Part shown: one piece after another, positions 35,982 to 45,314 of the stretch
Layout of the letters: each line of letters opens with the position of its first letter
How positions within the stretch are numbered: position 1 is the stretch's first letter
Position numbers and translations under genes: made by a program
Notes under the pieces: model-generated
What the model saw: the letters and a program-made list of their open reading frames with translations, nothing else
The model's database searches: none
What the model was told of the DNA's origin: nothing
Assembly (NCBI GenBank): GCA_012519055.1
Contig: JAAYQU010000016.1
Location: forward strand, 1-64,000
Direction: 5' to 3'
From: Bacteroidales bacterium
GTDB taxonomy: Bacteria > Bacteroidota > Bacteroidia > Bacteroidales > Salinivirgaceae
DNA: 64,000 bases

Positions 35982-36692
35982 CTATTTTCGGATAAATGGA
36001 ACGAATCTTACAGGAGCTACTACTTTAGAATTTATTTTCCCGTTAACTTTCTCAACTAAACGCAACTCTTGTGTTTGATGTTGAGGTCCAACAGGTATGA
36101 TTAAACGACCATTATCTTTTAATTGTTCCAAAAGCGGAGCTGGAATAGACTCTGGCGCAGCGGTAACAATAATAGCATCATAAGGGGAATGCTCTTCCCA
36201 ACCTAAATATCCATCTCCTGACTTTATGTATACGTTGCTATAATTCATAGACTCAATTACTCTTGTTGCCTGTTTTGCCAATTCGTCAACAATTTCTACT
36301 GAATAAACTTCACATCCTATTTCAGCTAAAATAGCGGCTTGATATCCTGAACCTGTTCCAATTTCTAATACTTTCATGTTTTTTTGCGGCTTAATAGACT
36401 CAGTCATAAAAGCTACAATATATGGTTGAGATATTGTTTGACCGTATCCTATGGGCAAAGGAGTGTCTTCGTATGCCAAACTTATGTATTCATCTGGAAC
36501 AAATTTATGTCGTTCAACATTTCTAAAAGCATCTAAAACTAATTTATCTGATATGCCTCTATTTTGAATTTGGAATTGAACCATTTGTTCTCTCTCATTC
36601 TGTCTGTTGTCTTGACAAGCCATCGATACTGCTAATATTAAGATTAAAATGATTCTCACTTGTGTTTTTTTTAAATTTTTATAATTCTGCAA
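35982..36692 (-). CDS. Exported protein-L-isoaspartate O-methyltransferase
   Basis: A 236-residue PIMT that repairs isoaspartyl residues with S-adenosylmethionine. DAFRNVERHKFVP, the GQTISQPYIVAFMTE motif and the SAM-binding LEIGTGSGYQAAIL are intact. Before the enzyme domain are a basic n-region, a hydrophobic stretch and Cys at residue 26 (AVSMAC), i.e. a probable lipoprotein signal. That would place it outside the cytoplasm, where SAM is not expected. The start is a TTG at 36690-36692; the frame has a stop shortly upstream and no ATG before the signal-like region. Confidence 0.85.
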   Translation of the reverse strand: MQNYKNLKKTQVRIILILILAVSMACQDNRQNEREQMVQFQIQNRGISDKLVLDAFRNVERHKFVPDEYISLAYEDTPLPIGYGQTISQPYIVAFMTESIKPQKNMKVLEIGTGSGYQAAILAEIGCEVYSVEIVDELAKQATRVIESMNYSNVYIKSGDGYLGWEEHSPYDAIIVTAAPESIPAPLLEQLKDNGRLIIPVGPQHQTQELRLVEKVNGKINSKVVAPVRFVPFIRK

Positions 36693-36755
36693 ATTATCCT
36701 GACAAATAAATTATTTAACAATTATTTTGCTGCGTTAAAATTTTGTAAACAAAAA

Positions 36756-36775
36756 AAAGCGGCCTAAGCCGCTTT
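36756..36775 (-). terminator. Intrinsic terminator of the SPOR gene
   Basis: AAAGCGGC and GCCGCTTT form a perfect 8-bp stem with a 4-nt loop. On the minus strand it is followed by eight T. It starts 2 bp after the SPOR gene stop. Confidence 0.85.
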
Positions 36776-36777
36776 CT

Positions 36778-37869
36778 TTAGTGTCTGATTACCCAGACTT
36801 GTATATCTCTATTTCTTAAATTCTGATATTCGGTAAAAGCCTCTCTCCTTTCTACAAAGCTATTGAATGATACTCGCCAAAAACCATGACTTTCCATAAA
36901 TACCTCTGAATTACTATAACCTTGAGATTTTAGTTGGTCAGAAAATCGATCGGCATTACTTCTAACTTTAAAGCTACCAGCTACCAAATAGTATTTTTTC
37001 TGATTTAAGAGTTTTTGTTTTGCAGCTTCCTCTTCTGCTATTCTAATACTATCTTGAATTCTCTGAGCCTCTTTTTCTTTCTCTTCTTCTGCTAAAAGCT
37101 CAAGCTCTCTCCTTTTTTCTTCCTCTATTTTCTCTTGTTCAAGTCTCTCTCTCTCAGCTTTGCCTGTCCACTCATCATAGTTTAAATAAAATAAACCACC
37201 AGCTACTCCTAAAATTACAATAATTCCAATTACGACCAATATTGTACCTGTTTTACTTTTCCCTTTTGATTTTTTGGGGGCAGCAGGTCTTTTGCCCGGT
37301 GGTGGCGGAGGTGTGCCCGGTTTAACTGTTGGTCTTGCTTGTTGAGTTGGAGGTACTGGAGCTCCTGGTTTAACTTGAGTGGTTTGAGGTGTTGGCGCAG
37401 TTTTACTCTGTGCTGTAGGAGGCACAATTGGTGGTTTTTGTTGTGCATTATCTTCAGCTTTATCAACAAGTCTTACTGGTTCATCTTGTGCCTTTTGTGG
37501 TTCCCCTGAAGTTTTAACATCTTCTTTTACCGAGGTTCCTGTTGGGCTTTCTTCACCATAAACAAATTGAATTCCTCCCCTTTCGTCTTTTACAAGGAAT
37601 CCCATTGAAGCTATAGGAAACTTTTGATTAGTTTTTAATCCTGCTATAAGTTCCTTTGCAAATTCTCTAACTTTTTTGAAGGCATCGTCTTTTGAAATCT
37701 TTTCTTTTGAAGCAACGTGATTAATCAACAAACCATCGTTGTACTTTAAAAAGTCGTTAAAAGTCACCTTTCTTTTTCCTGCTTCAAGCTTAACCATAAA
37801 AGCTCCAAAATCAGGAACTATAACTCTATTATTCGTTTCTAACAGTTCGGAAATGTAATTTGCTATCAT
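36778..37869 (-). CDS. HU-CCDC81-like and SPOR-domain membrane protein
   Basis: A 363-residue protein. The N-terminal ~85 residues (ISELLETNNRVIVPDFGAF, VTFNDFLKYNDGLL) form the bacterial HU-like CCDC81 domain. A Pro/Gln/Thr-rich linker (about 110-205) is followed by a single membrane helix near 210-230, a charged coiled coil (about 235-290) and a SPOR domain (about 292-363) that binds denuded peptidoglycan at the septum. The layout puts the HU-like domain in the cytoplasm and SPOR in the periplasm, linking a possible nucleoid or cytoskeletal partner to division-site peptidoglycan. Confidence 0.88.
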   Translation of the reverse strand: MIANYISELLETNNRVIVPDFGAFMVKLEAGKRKVTFNDFLKYNDGLLINHVASKEKISKDDAFKKVREFAKELIAGLKTNQKFPIASMGFLVKDERGGIQFVYGEESPTGTSVKEDVKTSGEPQKAQDEPVRLVDKAEDNAQQKPPIVPPTAQSKTAPTPQTTQVKPGAPVPPTQQARPTVKPGTPPPPPGKRPAAPKKSKGKSKTGTILVVIGIIVILGVAGGLFYLNYDEWTGKAERERLEQEKIEEEKRRELELLAEEEKEKEAQRIQDSIRIAEEEAAKQKLLNQKKYYLVAGSFKVRSNADRFSDQLKSQGYSNSEVFMESHGFWRVSFNSFVERREAFTEYQNLRNRDIQVWVIRH

Positions 37870-38101
37870 ATTATTTTGGTAGTTTATTCGTTACACTGAC
37901 AATTCCAACGCAATATATGTTTTTTTTTTGTTTTAAATGTTATAAGTTGAGTTTTTTTGACCAAAATACTACATATTGATGTAACAAGCATCATATTATA
38001 TCATAAAGAGAGCATAGTTATTTTTTACTAGTTCTATAATTCCTGCTTCAAAATTAACACTGCTTCAGTAACAAATACAAATATTTCACACAAAATAAAT
38101 A

Positions 38102-38845
38102 TCATTTTAAGCGCTGACGAACAACCTCATACATTAATACCGATGCTGCATTTGAAACATTTAACGATTCTATTTTTCCCATTATCGGAATACGTGCAAA
38201 GCTATCGCCTATACGTAAAATATCATTAGATATTCCTGTTTCCTCTGAACCCAATACCAAAGCCAAAGGCACATTCATATCGACATCTGTATATGTTCCG
38301 TTAGCTTTCTCGGTAGCACAAATAATTTGTAAGCCAAACTGTTTCAACTCTTTAATTGTGTTAATTAGTGAAGTTGTTCTACAGATAGGCAAATGATAAA
38401 GTGCCCCTGCCGATGTCTTCGCTGCATCGGCTCCTATGCGTGCCGAGCCTTTTGTCGGAACTAGCAGGGCATGTGCACCTGCACATTCTGCTGAACGTAC
38501 TATTGAACCTAAATTACGAACATCGGTAATTTGGTCTAAGATAACAATAAAAGGCGTCTTCCCCTGTTGAAATAAATTACTTACGATTGTAAATATATCA
38601 TAAAACTCTACTGCTGATAAAAATGCCAAAACACCTTGATGATTCTTTTTTGTTATTCTTTCGATTTTTTCAACAGGCACATACTGCATTGGAATTTTAT
38701 AATCGGAAATTGATTTGTATAAATCTTTTACCAAATCACCGCTCAAACCTGACTTCACCAATACTTTGTCTATTGATTTACCACTCTCAATAGCTTCAAC
38801 TACAGCTCTTATTCCAAAAATAAACTCCTTTTGTAAATTATCCAT
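38102..38845 (-). CDS. rlmB: 23S rRNA (guanosine-2'-O)-methyltransferase RlmB-like
   Basis: A 247-residue SPOUT methyltransferase of the TrmH family. The N-terminal substrate-binding domain begins FIFGIRAVVEAIESG. The three SPOUT motifs are present: LDQITDVRNLGSIVRSAE, LVLGSEETGIS and IPIMGKIESLNVSNAAS. RlmB methylates G2251 of 23S rRNA in E. coli; related TrmH-family enzymes target other sites, so the exact nucleotide is inferred. The gap to the preceding SPOR gene (37870-38101) contains nothing I can support. Confidence 0.88.
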   Translation of the reverse strand: MDNLQKEFIFGIRAVVEAIESGKSIDKVLVKSGLSGDLVKDLYKSISDYKIPMQYVPVEKIERITKKNHQGVLAFLSAVEFYDIFTIVSNLFQQGKTPFIVILDQITDVRNLGSIVRSAECAGAHALLVPTKGSARIGADAAKTSAGALYHLPICRTTSLINTIKELKQFGLQIICATEKANGTYTDVDMNVPLALVLGSEETGISNDILRIGDSFARIPIMGKIESLNVSNAASVLMYEVVRQRLK

Positions 38846-38860
38846 TTTGTATCGTTTGAT

Positions 38861-41482
38861 TCAATTTACAATAAATCTCAATGTCTTAACTTCATTATCG
38901 TAAACAACTTCTACTAAATAAATACCTTGACGCAGGTGCGGTAGTTTTACTTGTATTTCTTTGTTTGAAGTAAGATCAAAATAAACTGGTACTTCGCGAC
39001 CTGCTAAATCAAAAACTCTTATGTTGTATTTGTTAACACTGTGAGAAAACAAAATATTAACAACCGATTTAGCTGGATTTGGATATAAAATCAACTGTTG
39101 TGTATTTGCTGATATGGTCTCATTATCAACAGGTAATGGATCATCACCTTCAAAAACAGCAATATCATCAATAAACAGATCATTACCATAGCCATTAACA
39201 GTTTCAAATCTAATCCAAATATTCTCAGCTTGAAGAAATTGCGATAAATCTACATTTGCATATCTCCATTTATCGGGTGTATCGGGGACAAACAGACTTG
39301 AATAATGCCAGCCACTTACCGTTGCAAGCGATTCCCCTGTTTTCATTAAGACAGTATCATTATAGTTTATCCCATCTGTTGAAACTAGAACATAAAGCGA
39401 ATCTTTTCCAAAAACCGATTTTATTGCGTAAGCATATTTAAATCCAAGTTTAAGCTCACTTGCATTACCTACCATAATTGGAAAAAGTTCCATAATATCT
39501 TTCTGTAACAAATCGGTATAAAATCTAAATTTCATTGTTGCAGACTGCATACCTCCATTAAACCGAGGTACAGTATCTGAACGCCAAGTAAAAGCATTGT
39601 CTGGATTTCTTATAATTACTTTTGCTCCTCTCAAGTCAAAATCGGCATCTTCAAAGGTTTCAGTATATGGCAGAGATACAAAATATGGCTTGGTTAATGA
39701 GATTGTTGTTCTGTTGTTTATAGTATCAATATCGCTTCCTGTGGCAGTTTTTACATAAACATTTATATCATAATAAACACTTTGAGGCAACTCTGCGATT
39801 GAAAGTTTTAAATTAATATTATTCACACCTCCTACTGTCACAGTAACAGATGTATCTTTAACAAACTGTTGGTTACTAATTGAAACATCAAACTTTTCGA
39901 TATTAACATCTGCCATTCCAATGTTTTCTATATTAATATTGGTAGAAATAATTGTGTCGTTTCCAATATATTCAAACAATGCTGTAGCACTTACTTGAAT
40001 ATCACCACCGGTGAGAGGATCGGCTGGTGTATAGGACTGCGATAAATATTGAAACGCTGCCCAAACGTTAATCATTCCACGTCCAAAAGTATTATCTTCG
40101 CCAACTTCACCCAAATCGGTACAGGTTTCGTAAAGAGCCATAAGTATCTCTGTTCCTGCAACTTCAGGAAAAGCCTCTTTTAACAATAAAACTGCTCCGG
40201 CTACGTGAGGAGCAGACATACTAGTGCCTGAAAGTGAGCCATAACCATCAAGCCCTTGAGCCGAATAAACACCTACTCCTGGGGCTACTACTTCGGGTTT
40301 TATATGCAACGGTGTACCCGGTTCTGCAGGACAATTTGTTGGTCCTCGACTGGAAAAGCTTGCTATTGGCCATGTTTGATTATTTGCATCTGCTGCGCCT
40401 ACACTAAAAATATTTGTTGTACTTCGTGCAATATTTGCAGGAATACCTATAGTACCAGCCCCCGGACCGTCGTTTCCGGCGGAAAAAACCACTGCTACTC
40501 CTGCAGCTTCTAAAACGTTGAACACCAACATTTCTGGCAAATCGCAATCCTCAGCATTATATGAATTTGTTAATCCCCACGAATTAGTTATAACATCGGG
40601 AATATCATTTGTTGTTTCAGGGTTTCCATCTGGATTTAAAGCCCATTCAAAGCACTCTAATATTTCACTCATACGTCTTATTTCACTTGTTATGCTTACA
40701 ATCGGGTCAGCAACCATATAGTAGGCATTATATGCCACGCCTATTGTATCCCCATTCTTTGCTGTTCTTCCTAAAACGGTGGCAATTGTGTGGGTGCCAT
40801 GACTTGAGTTAGCAATATCTACCGGCGTTACATTGTTATAACTGTAAAAGCTTTCACTTAGCGGAGCATAATATCCTAAAAATCTTTTTGCAATTGATGG
40901 GTGTTGAGTATTAACGCCAGTATCAACTCCAAGGGCTTTTCTTCCACGACCTGTATATCCAAGCTCCCACATTTTACAAGCCTGTATAGCTATTATTCCC
41001 GATGTTGCACGAGATTTCAAATCAACAGTCTCTCCCTTAAATGATGGCAACAGTTTGTAATCCGCGTGATCATAGTAAACGTAACTTACATCTTTATGAC
41101 TAGCTAATGTTCTTATCGTTAACTCATCTGCCCAAATAGTAATCAGGTTAGATGTTTTAAAAGGATATACTTTTTGAATTTTTGCACCTGAAGATTTTAC
41201 ATCTTCAATAGCTTGTAAAAAACTTTGTTGCTTTTGTTTGGTAAATTTTTCACACGACATTAAAACTTGTTTAGCCTGTTGCGATGCAGTAATTTTTTGT
41301 TGAGAATAAAGGGCTAATGCACTATCGGTGTTCCATTGTTCTGATAATCTGAAGACAGCATGAACTACCTTCCCTTTATTTTCAATCATAACACTCTCTA
41401 AACGAGGAGATATCTTATTTTGTGCGAAACTTCCTATTCCTACTAAAAGTGCTGAGATAAGGAGACAAATATATTTTACCAT
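38861..41482 (-). CDS. T9SS-secreted subtilisin-family serine protease
   Basis: An 873-residue S8 peptidase. Signal peptide 1-20, an inhibitor-like propeptide to about 150, then the catalytic triad: Asp in GVDTGVNTQHP, His in SSHGTHTIATVLG and Ser in GTSMSAPHVAGA. A beta-sandwich region and a MAM/jelly-roll-like domain follow, and the last ~75 residues (LILYPNPAKSVVNI...GIYLVEVVYD...RFIVN) are a type A T9SS sorting domain. The enzyme is therefore exported by type IX secretion and probably surface-attached. TAGCTTTG at 41522-41529 on the minus strand may be its -7 box. Confidence 0.92.
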   Translation of the reverse strand: MVKYICLLISALLVGIGSFAQNKISPRLESVMIENKGKVVHAVFRLSEQWNTDSALALYSQQKITASQQAKQVLMSCEKFTKQKQQSFLQAIEDVKSSGAKIQKVYPFKTSNLITIWADELTIRTLASHKDVSYVYYDHADYKLLPSFKGETVDLKSRATSGIIAIQACKMWELGYTGRGRKALGVDTGVNTQHPSIAKRFLGYYAPLSESFYSYNNVTPVDIANSSHGTHTIATVLGRTAKNGDTIGVAYNAYYMVADPIVSITSEIRRMSEILECFEWALNPDGNPETTNDIPDVITNSWGLTNSYNAEDCDLPEMLVFNVLEAAGVAVVFSAGNDGPGAGTIGIPANIARSTTNIFSVGAADANNQTWPIASFSSRGPTNCPAEPGTPLHIKPEVVAPGVGVYSAQGLDGYGSLSGTSMSAPHVAGAVLLLKEAFPEVAGTEILMALYETCTDLGEVGEDNTFGRGMINVWAAFQYLSQSYTPADPLTGGDIQVSATALFEYIGNDTIISTNINIENIGMADVNIEKFDVSISNQQFVKDTSVTVTVGGVNNINLKLSIAELPQSVYYDINVYVKTATGSDIDTINNRTTISLTKPYFVSLPYTETFEDADFDLRGAKVIIRNPDNAFTWRSDTVPRFNGGMQSATMKFRFYTDLLQKDIMELFPIMVGNASELKLGFKYAYAIKSVFGKDSLYVLVSTDGINYNDTVLMKTGESLATVSGWHYSSLFVPDTPDKWRYANVDLSQFLQAENIWIRFETVNGYGNDLFIDDIAVFEGDDPLPVDNETISANTQQLILYPNPAKSVVNILFSHSVNKYNIRVFDLAGREVPVYFDLTSNKEIQVKLPHLRQGIYLVEVVYDNEVKTLRFIVN

Positions 41483-41521
41483 ATTAATATTAATTAAAGT
41501 TTATACTATAATTTAAGAATA

Positions 41522-41529
41522 CAAAGCTA
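41522..41529 (-). promoter_or_regulatory. Possible -7 box of the subtilase gene
   Basis: TAGCTTTG on the minus strand fits TAnnTTTG and lies 40 bp before the protease ATG; a TTG at 41553-41555 is a weak -33 candidate (23-bp spacer). Confidence 0.35.
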
Positions 41530-43005
41530 TTAATTTTCAGCTTCCTCGCATTCAATTTCTATCATTTCTTCTTTTGAATAACGTCTAATTTTGATGTTTA
41601 AAGCTGCAATAATAATCGACATTATAGGGCTTATGATATTAAAAAATGCGTAAGGCATGAAAGTTAAAACCGGCACACCTAAAACTACTGATTGTGTTGC
41701 TCCACAAGTATTCCAAGGAACCAAAACGGAGGTAACAGTTCCTGAATCTTCAAGTGTACGGCTGAGCAATTCGGGTTTTAATCCGCGCTTACGATACGTT
41801 TTTGCGAACATTCTTCCTGGCACTACTATTGCTAAATATTGGTCAGAAGCGGTGACATTAAAAAACAGACACGTTACAACTGTCGATGCAACAAGTGATG
41901 TGGTCGTTTTTGCATACTGAATTATTGAGTATGAAATTCTCTCTAATAATCCGCATGCTTCCATAACTCCACCAAAGACCATTGCCGAGATAATCAACCA
42001 AATGGTATTTAACATTCCGTGCATTCCTCTGGTAGTTAGTAAATTGCTAACATTTGGATCATCTGTGGGTATAGAAACATTGCCAAACATACTTTTAACA
42101 ACCGCCACGTACGACTGTGAAGCATAGTTGGATGAAATATCTGCAACCTGTTTTATTATTTGTGGCTGAAATATTACTGCAAATACCCCTCCCAAAACTA
42201 TAGCAATAAACAATGCGGGTAAGGGCATTGCTTTTTTTAATATCATAACAATCAGCACAACTGGAACAATAAAAAGTATTGGCGAAATATTAAATGTCGA
42301 ATTTATTGCATTTAACGTCTGCTCTACACCTACTTCCGAATAGTTTTTGACTCCTGTAAATCCAATAATCAAAAATATTATTAGCGTAATTAAAATTGTT
42401 GGCGTAGTTGTTATGGACATATATCTTATGTGGGTAAACAAATCAGTTCCTGCCATTGCTGGAGCTAAGTTTGTTGTATCGGATAGTGGCGACATTTTAT
42501 CACCAAAATAGGCTCCTGATATTATTGCTCCGGCAACAACGCCTTCACTAAAGCCTAACGCATTCCCTATTCCAAGTAAAGCAACTCCTATGGTTGCCAC
42601 AGTTGACCATGAGCTCCCGGTCGCTAAGGAAACCAAACAACAAATAACAACCGTTGCAAATAAAAATATTAATGGGTGCAATATCTTTAGTCCATAATAA
42701 ATCATAGCTGGGACAATTCCGCTTAGCATCCACGTGCCAGCCAAAGCACCAATCATAAGTAATATAAGTATTGCGGGAAGTGCAGCAGTAATGCTTTTAA
42801 CAATTTGCTTTTCAATATCTGTCCATTTGTACTTTAAACTGATAGCAATTATTGCAGCAGCAGCAGCCGAAAGTAATAGTGCTATTTGATTCGAACCACT
42901 TAAAGTGTCATCTCCAAAAAAATAAACATTTAATGATAATAAAATTATTAAAATTATTATTGGAATAAATGCTACAAACAGAGAGACCTTTTTATTACCT
43001 GTCAT
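41530..43005 (-). CDS. nhaC: Na+/H+ antiporter of the NhaC family
   Basis: A 491-residue membrane protein with about 12 helices. SLATGSSWSTVATIGVALLGIG near residue 130, FGDKMSPLSDTTNLAPAMAGTDLF near 170 and NVTASDQYLAIVVPGRMF near 395 (each quoted only for position) are NhaC hallmarks. It exchanges sodium for protons across the inner membrane. Related NhaC-like carriers can exchange malate and lactate, which cannot be excluded. The protease gene follows 47 bp downstream. Confidence 0.9.
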   Translation of the reverse strand: MTGNKKVSLFVAFIPIIILIILLSLNVYFFGDDTLSGSNQIALLLSAAAAAIIAISLKYKWTDIEKQIVKSITAALPAILILLMIGALAGTWMLSGIVPAMIYYGLKILHPLIFLFATVVICCLVSLATGSSWSTVATIGVALLGIGNALGFSEGVVAGAIISGAYFGDKMSPLSDTTNLAPAMAGTDLFTHIRYMSITTTPTILITLIIFLIIGFTGVKNYSEVGVEQTLNAINSTFNISPILFIVPVVLIVMILKKAMPLPALFIAIVLGGVFAVIFQPQIIKQVADISSNYASQSYVAVVKSMFGNVSIPTDDPNVSNLLTTRGMHGMLNTIWLIISAMVFGGVMEACGLLERISYSIIQYAKTTTSLVASTVVTCLFFNVTASDQYLAIVVPGRMFAKTYRKRGLKPELLSRTLEDSGTVTSVLVPWNTCGATQSVVLGVPVLTFMPYAFFNIISPIMSIIIAALNIKIRRYSKEEMIEIECEEAEN

Positions 43006-43125
43006 AAATGCTAAAATTTTATTTGTTGATTTTCAGGCTTATCAAAAGCATTGTGGATATTTTGCGCAATATAGTGCTTTTCTTTCCGAAAATATCTTTT
43101 GGCAAAACAAATTCAAACGAAAAAA

Positions 43126-43152
43126 AAGGCGACTCAACAAACGAATCGCCTT
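43126..43152 (-). terminator. Intrinsic terminator after the 439-aa LPP20-like gene
   Basis: AAGGCGA and TCGCCTT form the outer stem, with one mismatch inside, and the minus strand continues with a T run. It lies 22 bp after the stop of the gene at 43175. Confidence 0.75.
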
Positions 43153-43174
43153 ATTTATAATAAAATACTAGTTG

Positions 43175-44494
43175 TTACCATGTTGTGGTAACCTTGTTTT
43201 GATATAACTTATAAGTTTTCTGTTCGCCTTTCACGTTATAATATATAAAACCGTCTACAAGTGGTGCTGTTTTGCTTGAATAAGCAGCCTTTTCAAGTTC
43301 TGTCGGAAGGTCTAAAATAATAGAGTGGTCACCTTTCCCGATAAGCGTTTTACCTATATTGTCAAAAACTATCGGTGCAGCTTTTGCGTAATTAAGTACA
43401 ATTCTATCCACCATAAAAGTACCATCAAATTTATTTGAAAGCGTGAAAGTTACTTTTCCTGTTAAAACCTTTGTATCGTCCGATTCGGCTGCAGAAATCA
43501 TTATCGGTGCATGCATATAAACTTCAACTTTGCCCTCGTTTATATCGAAGTAAAATTCGTGTGTAACTTTACCGTATTTGAATGAATGCTCAACTTTTAT
43601 CAAGTTTTTGGGGTCATCGTAACAATACTTAGCATCAAATGTTAAATTCCAACCTGTTCTCGAAGGCTCAATACCATTAACAGTAGCGCATTTTGTTGGA
43701 TTTGTAGCGCGTGGTTTTTTATTCGTAGTAACAACTTTTTGTCCTATTCTCAACTCGTACTCTAAGGAGCCTAAAGTACTAGAAACAGGTACAATATTTA
43801 TTGACTTTATGCGAGATTTAATTCGCTCTATTCCTACTTCTGCTTTGGTTTTTCGTTGATCAACAAATCTGTCTTTCAGCTTGGTAAGTGTCGTTATATC
43901 ACTCTCCATCTCTTCAACCACTGTTACATTTTCAATTCGGTTTAATATCTCTTCCAGTTGCTCAGTTAACTCTCTATCTGCTTTTTCAAAAGCCATTACC
44001 AATTTACGAAGTTCCATTTCACTGAAAGGATACAACAAATAGTAATAGAATGTTATATTATTTCCGGCTTGAACTTTCTCCCACCAATAATCTTCAGCTT
44101 TATTGAGACCAATTCCTTTTATAAAATTCATCTCAGCTGTCTGTGTCTGTGTTGTTTGTTCGAAACTTTGAAAAAAATTATTGATATTGGTGCCCATTTC
44201 TTCTTTGGTAGTCATTTCTGAAGATACTTTAACATTTTCGGCAACCGATCTCACTATGTTTTCTTTCACCTTTAGCAAAGCATTCTCTTGCGATGCTTCT
44301 AGTGTTGCTCCTGAACCTGTGACAATTACATAATCTTTTTTTATAGAATTGATCCAATTGGGTTTTTTCCTTTTGTCTTTGTCTATTGTTTTAACCTTTT
44401 GTTTTGAATCAGTTACTTTAACGACACTTGCGTTTACTTGTGCTGCTTCACACACGAAGACAAAAATCAAAAGAAAGTACAATACATTCTTCAT
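43175..44494 (-). CDS. LPP20-like envelope protein, 439 aa
   Basis: An exported protein with a signal peptide (about 1-22). The segment DYVIVTGSGATLEASQENAL near residue 50 and the helix that follows resemble the LPP20 lipoprotein domain, in which a conserved G-x-G-A and repeated Ala-rich helix are found. The rest is a beta-rich region with no family I recognise. The TTG three codons upstream was rejected in favour of the ATG at 44492-44494. The next gene upstream codes for a shorter LPP20-like lipoprotein, so they may act together. A terminator lies between them. Confidence 0.65.
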   Translation of the reverse strand: MKNVLYFLLIFVFVCEAAQVNASVVKVTDSKQKVKTIDKDKRKKPNWINSIKKDYVIVTGSGATLEASQENALLKVKENIVRSVAENVKVSSEMTTKEEMGTNINNFFQSFEQTTQTQTAEMNFIKGIGLNKAEDYWWEKVQAGNNITFYYYLLYPFSEMELRKLVMAFEKADRELTEQLEEILNRIENVTVVEEMESDITTLTKLKDRFVDQRKTKAEVGIERIKSRIKSINIVPVSSTLGSLEYELRIGQKVVTTNKKPRATNPTKCATVNGIEPSRTGWNLTFDAKYCYDDPKNLIKVEHSFKYGKVTHEFYFDINEGKVEVYMHAPIMISAAESDDTKVLTGKVTFTLSNKFDGTFMVDRIVLNYAKAAPIVFDNIGKTLIGKGDHSIILDLPTELEKAAYSSKTAPLVDGFIYYNVKGEQKTYKLYQNKVTTTW

Positions 44495-44529
44495 AACTTT
44501 CAATTTAATTGCAATTATTTAAAATAAAA

Positions 44530-44560
44530 AAATCGGTAACCGCAAAGCGATTACCGATTT
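44530..44560 (-). terminator. Intrinsic terminator between two LPP20-like genes
   Basis: AAATCGGTAA pairs with TTACCGATTT, and an inner CGC-AAA-GCG stem continues the hairpin. On the minus strand it is followed by TTTTTTTATTTT. It lies 12 bp after the stop of the 192-aa gene and before the 439-aa gene. Confidence 0.8.
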
Positions 44561-44571
44561 CTAAAGTTAAA

Positions 44572-45150
44572 CTATCTTCCTTCTCGCTCTAATTTTTCCA
44601 TCTCTTCGTCAAATTTTTCTTTAAACTTCATTTGGTCATATTTTAACTGAAGTTTTTGATCTTTACTTATACCATTATTTACACCATTGTAAATCGCATC
44701 TTTAGTAACTTCCAATGCAATATAAGTTTCAAATTCGCCTTTTGGATTTTTTCCTGTTTTTTCGCAAGTAATTGTTACTTCAACAAGAGTGCGTTTTGTA
44801 ACATCACGCGCCATTTGTTCAAAACTTTGCTCAAACTCTTTTTTGTCACCTACGTCAATCTCATTGGTGTATTGTTCGGTTACCGATTTAACTGTAGATT
44901 CAATTAAACCTGCCATACGTGTTTTGGCATTAAAAAGAGCTTTGTCTTTCGACGTTGCCATGTTCATACTTGTTCCCATACCAGTTGCTCGGAAATTCAT
45001 TGCATCTGAATAGCCTTTGTCTTGACAAGGAACAATAATTTCTTTAAACTCGCTACCACTTGCGGTAGTTGGTTTTGTCTTCTTGCAACTGTACATTCCC
45101 GTTACAGAAACTGCAAGTAACATTACTAAAAGTACATTTTTAATTTTCAT
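44572..45150 (-). CDS. LPP20-like lipoprotein, 192 aa
   Basis: A short lipoprotein: signal peptide with lipobox Cys near residue 22 (TGMYSC). The mature part carries FRATGMGTSMNMATSKDKAL, close to the LPP20-type signature, and ends in a charged coiled coil (KFKEKFDEEMEKLEREGR). The frame is open 21 codons further, but the ATG at 45148-45150 precedes the signal peptide directly. Function unknown; it probably sits on the outer or inner membrane next to the partner gene's product. Confidence 0.75.
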   Translation of the reverse strand: MKIKNVLLVMLLAVSVTGMYSCKKTKPTTASGSEFKEIIVPCQDKGYSDAMNFRATGMGTSMNMATSKDKALFNAKTRMAGLIESTVKSVTEQYTNEIDVGDKKEFEQSFEQMARDVTKRTLVEVTITCEKTGKNPKGEFETYIALEVTKDAIYNGVNNGISKDQKLQLKYDQMKFKEKFDEEMEKLEREGR

Positions 45151-45314
45151 ATCTAATAATTTAATTTGGTTATTACCGAAAGCAAATTTGAGAATAAAAT
45201 TGTTACAATGCAACTCTAAATGTGTTAATAATATGCTAAGATTTATGTTTTACAACTTTATCACATTATCATTATCAGACTAAACGATCACTCAACATAC
45301 TGATATTGTTTAGG

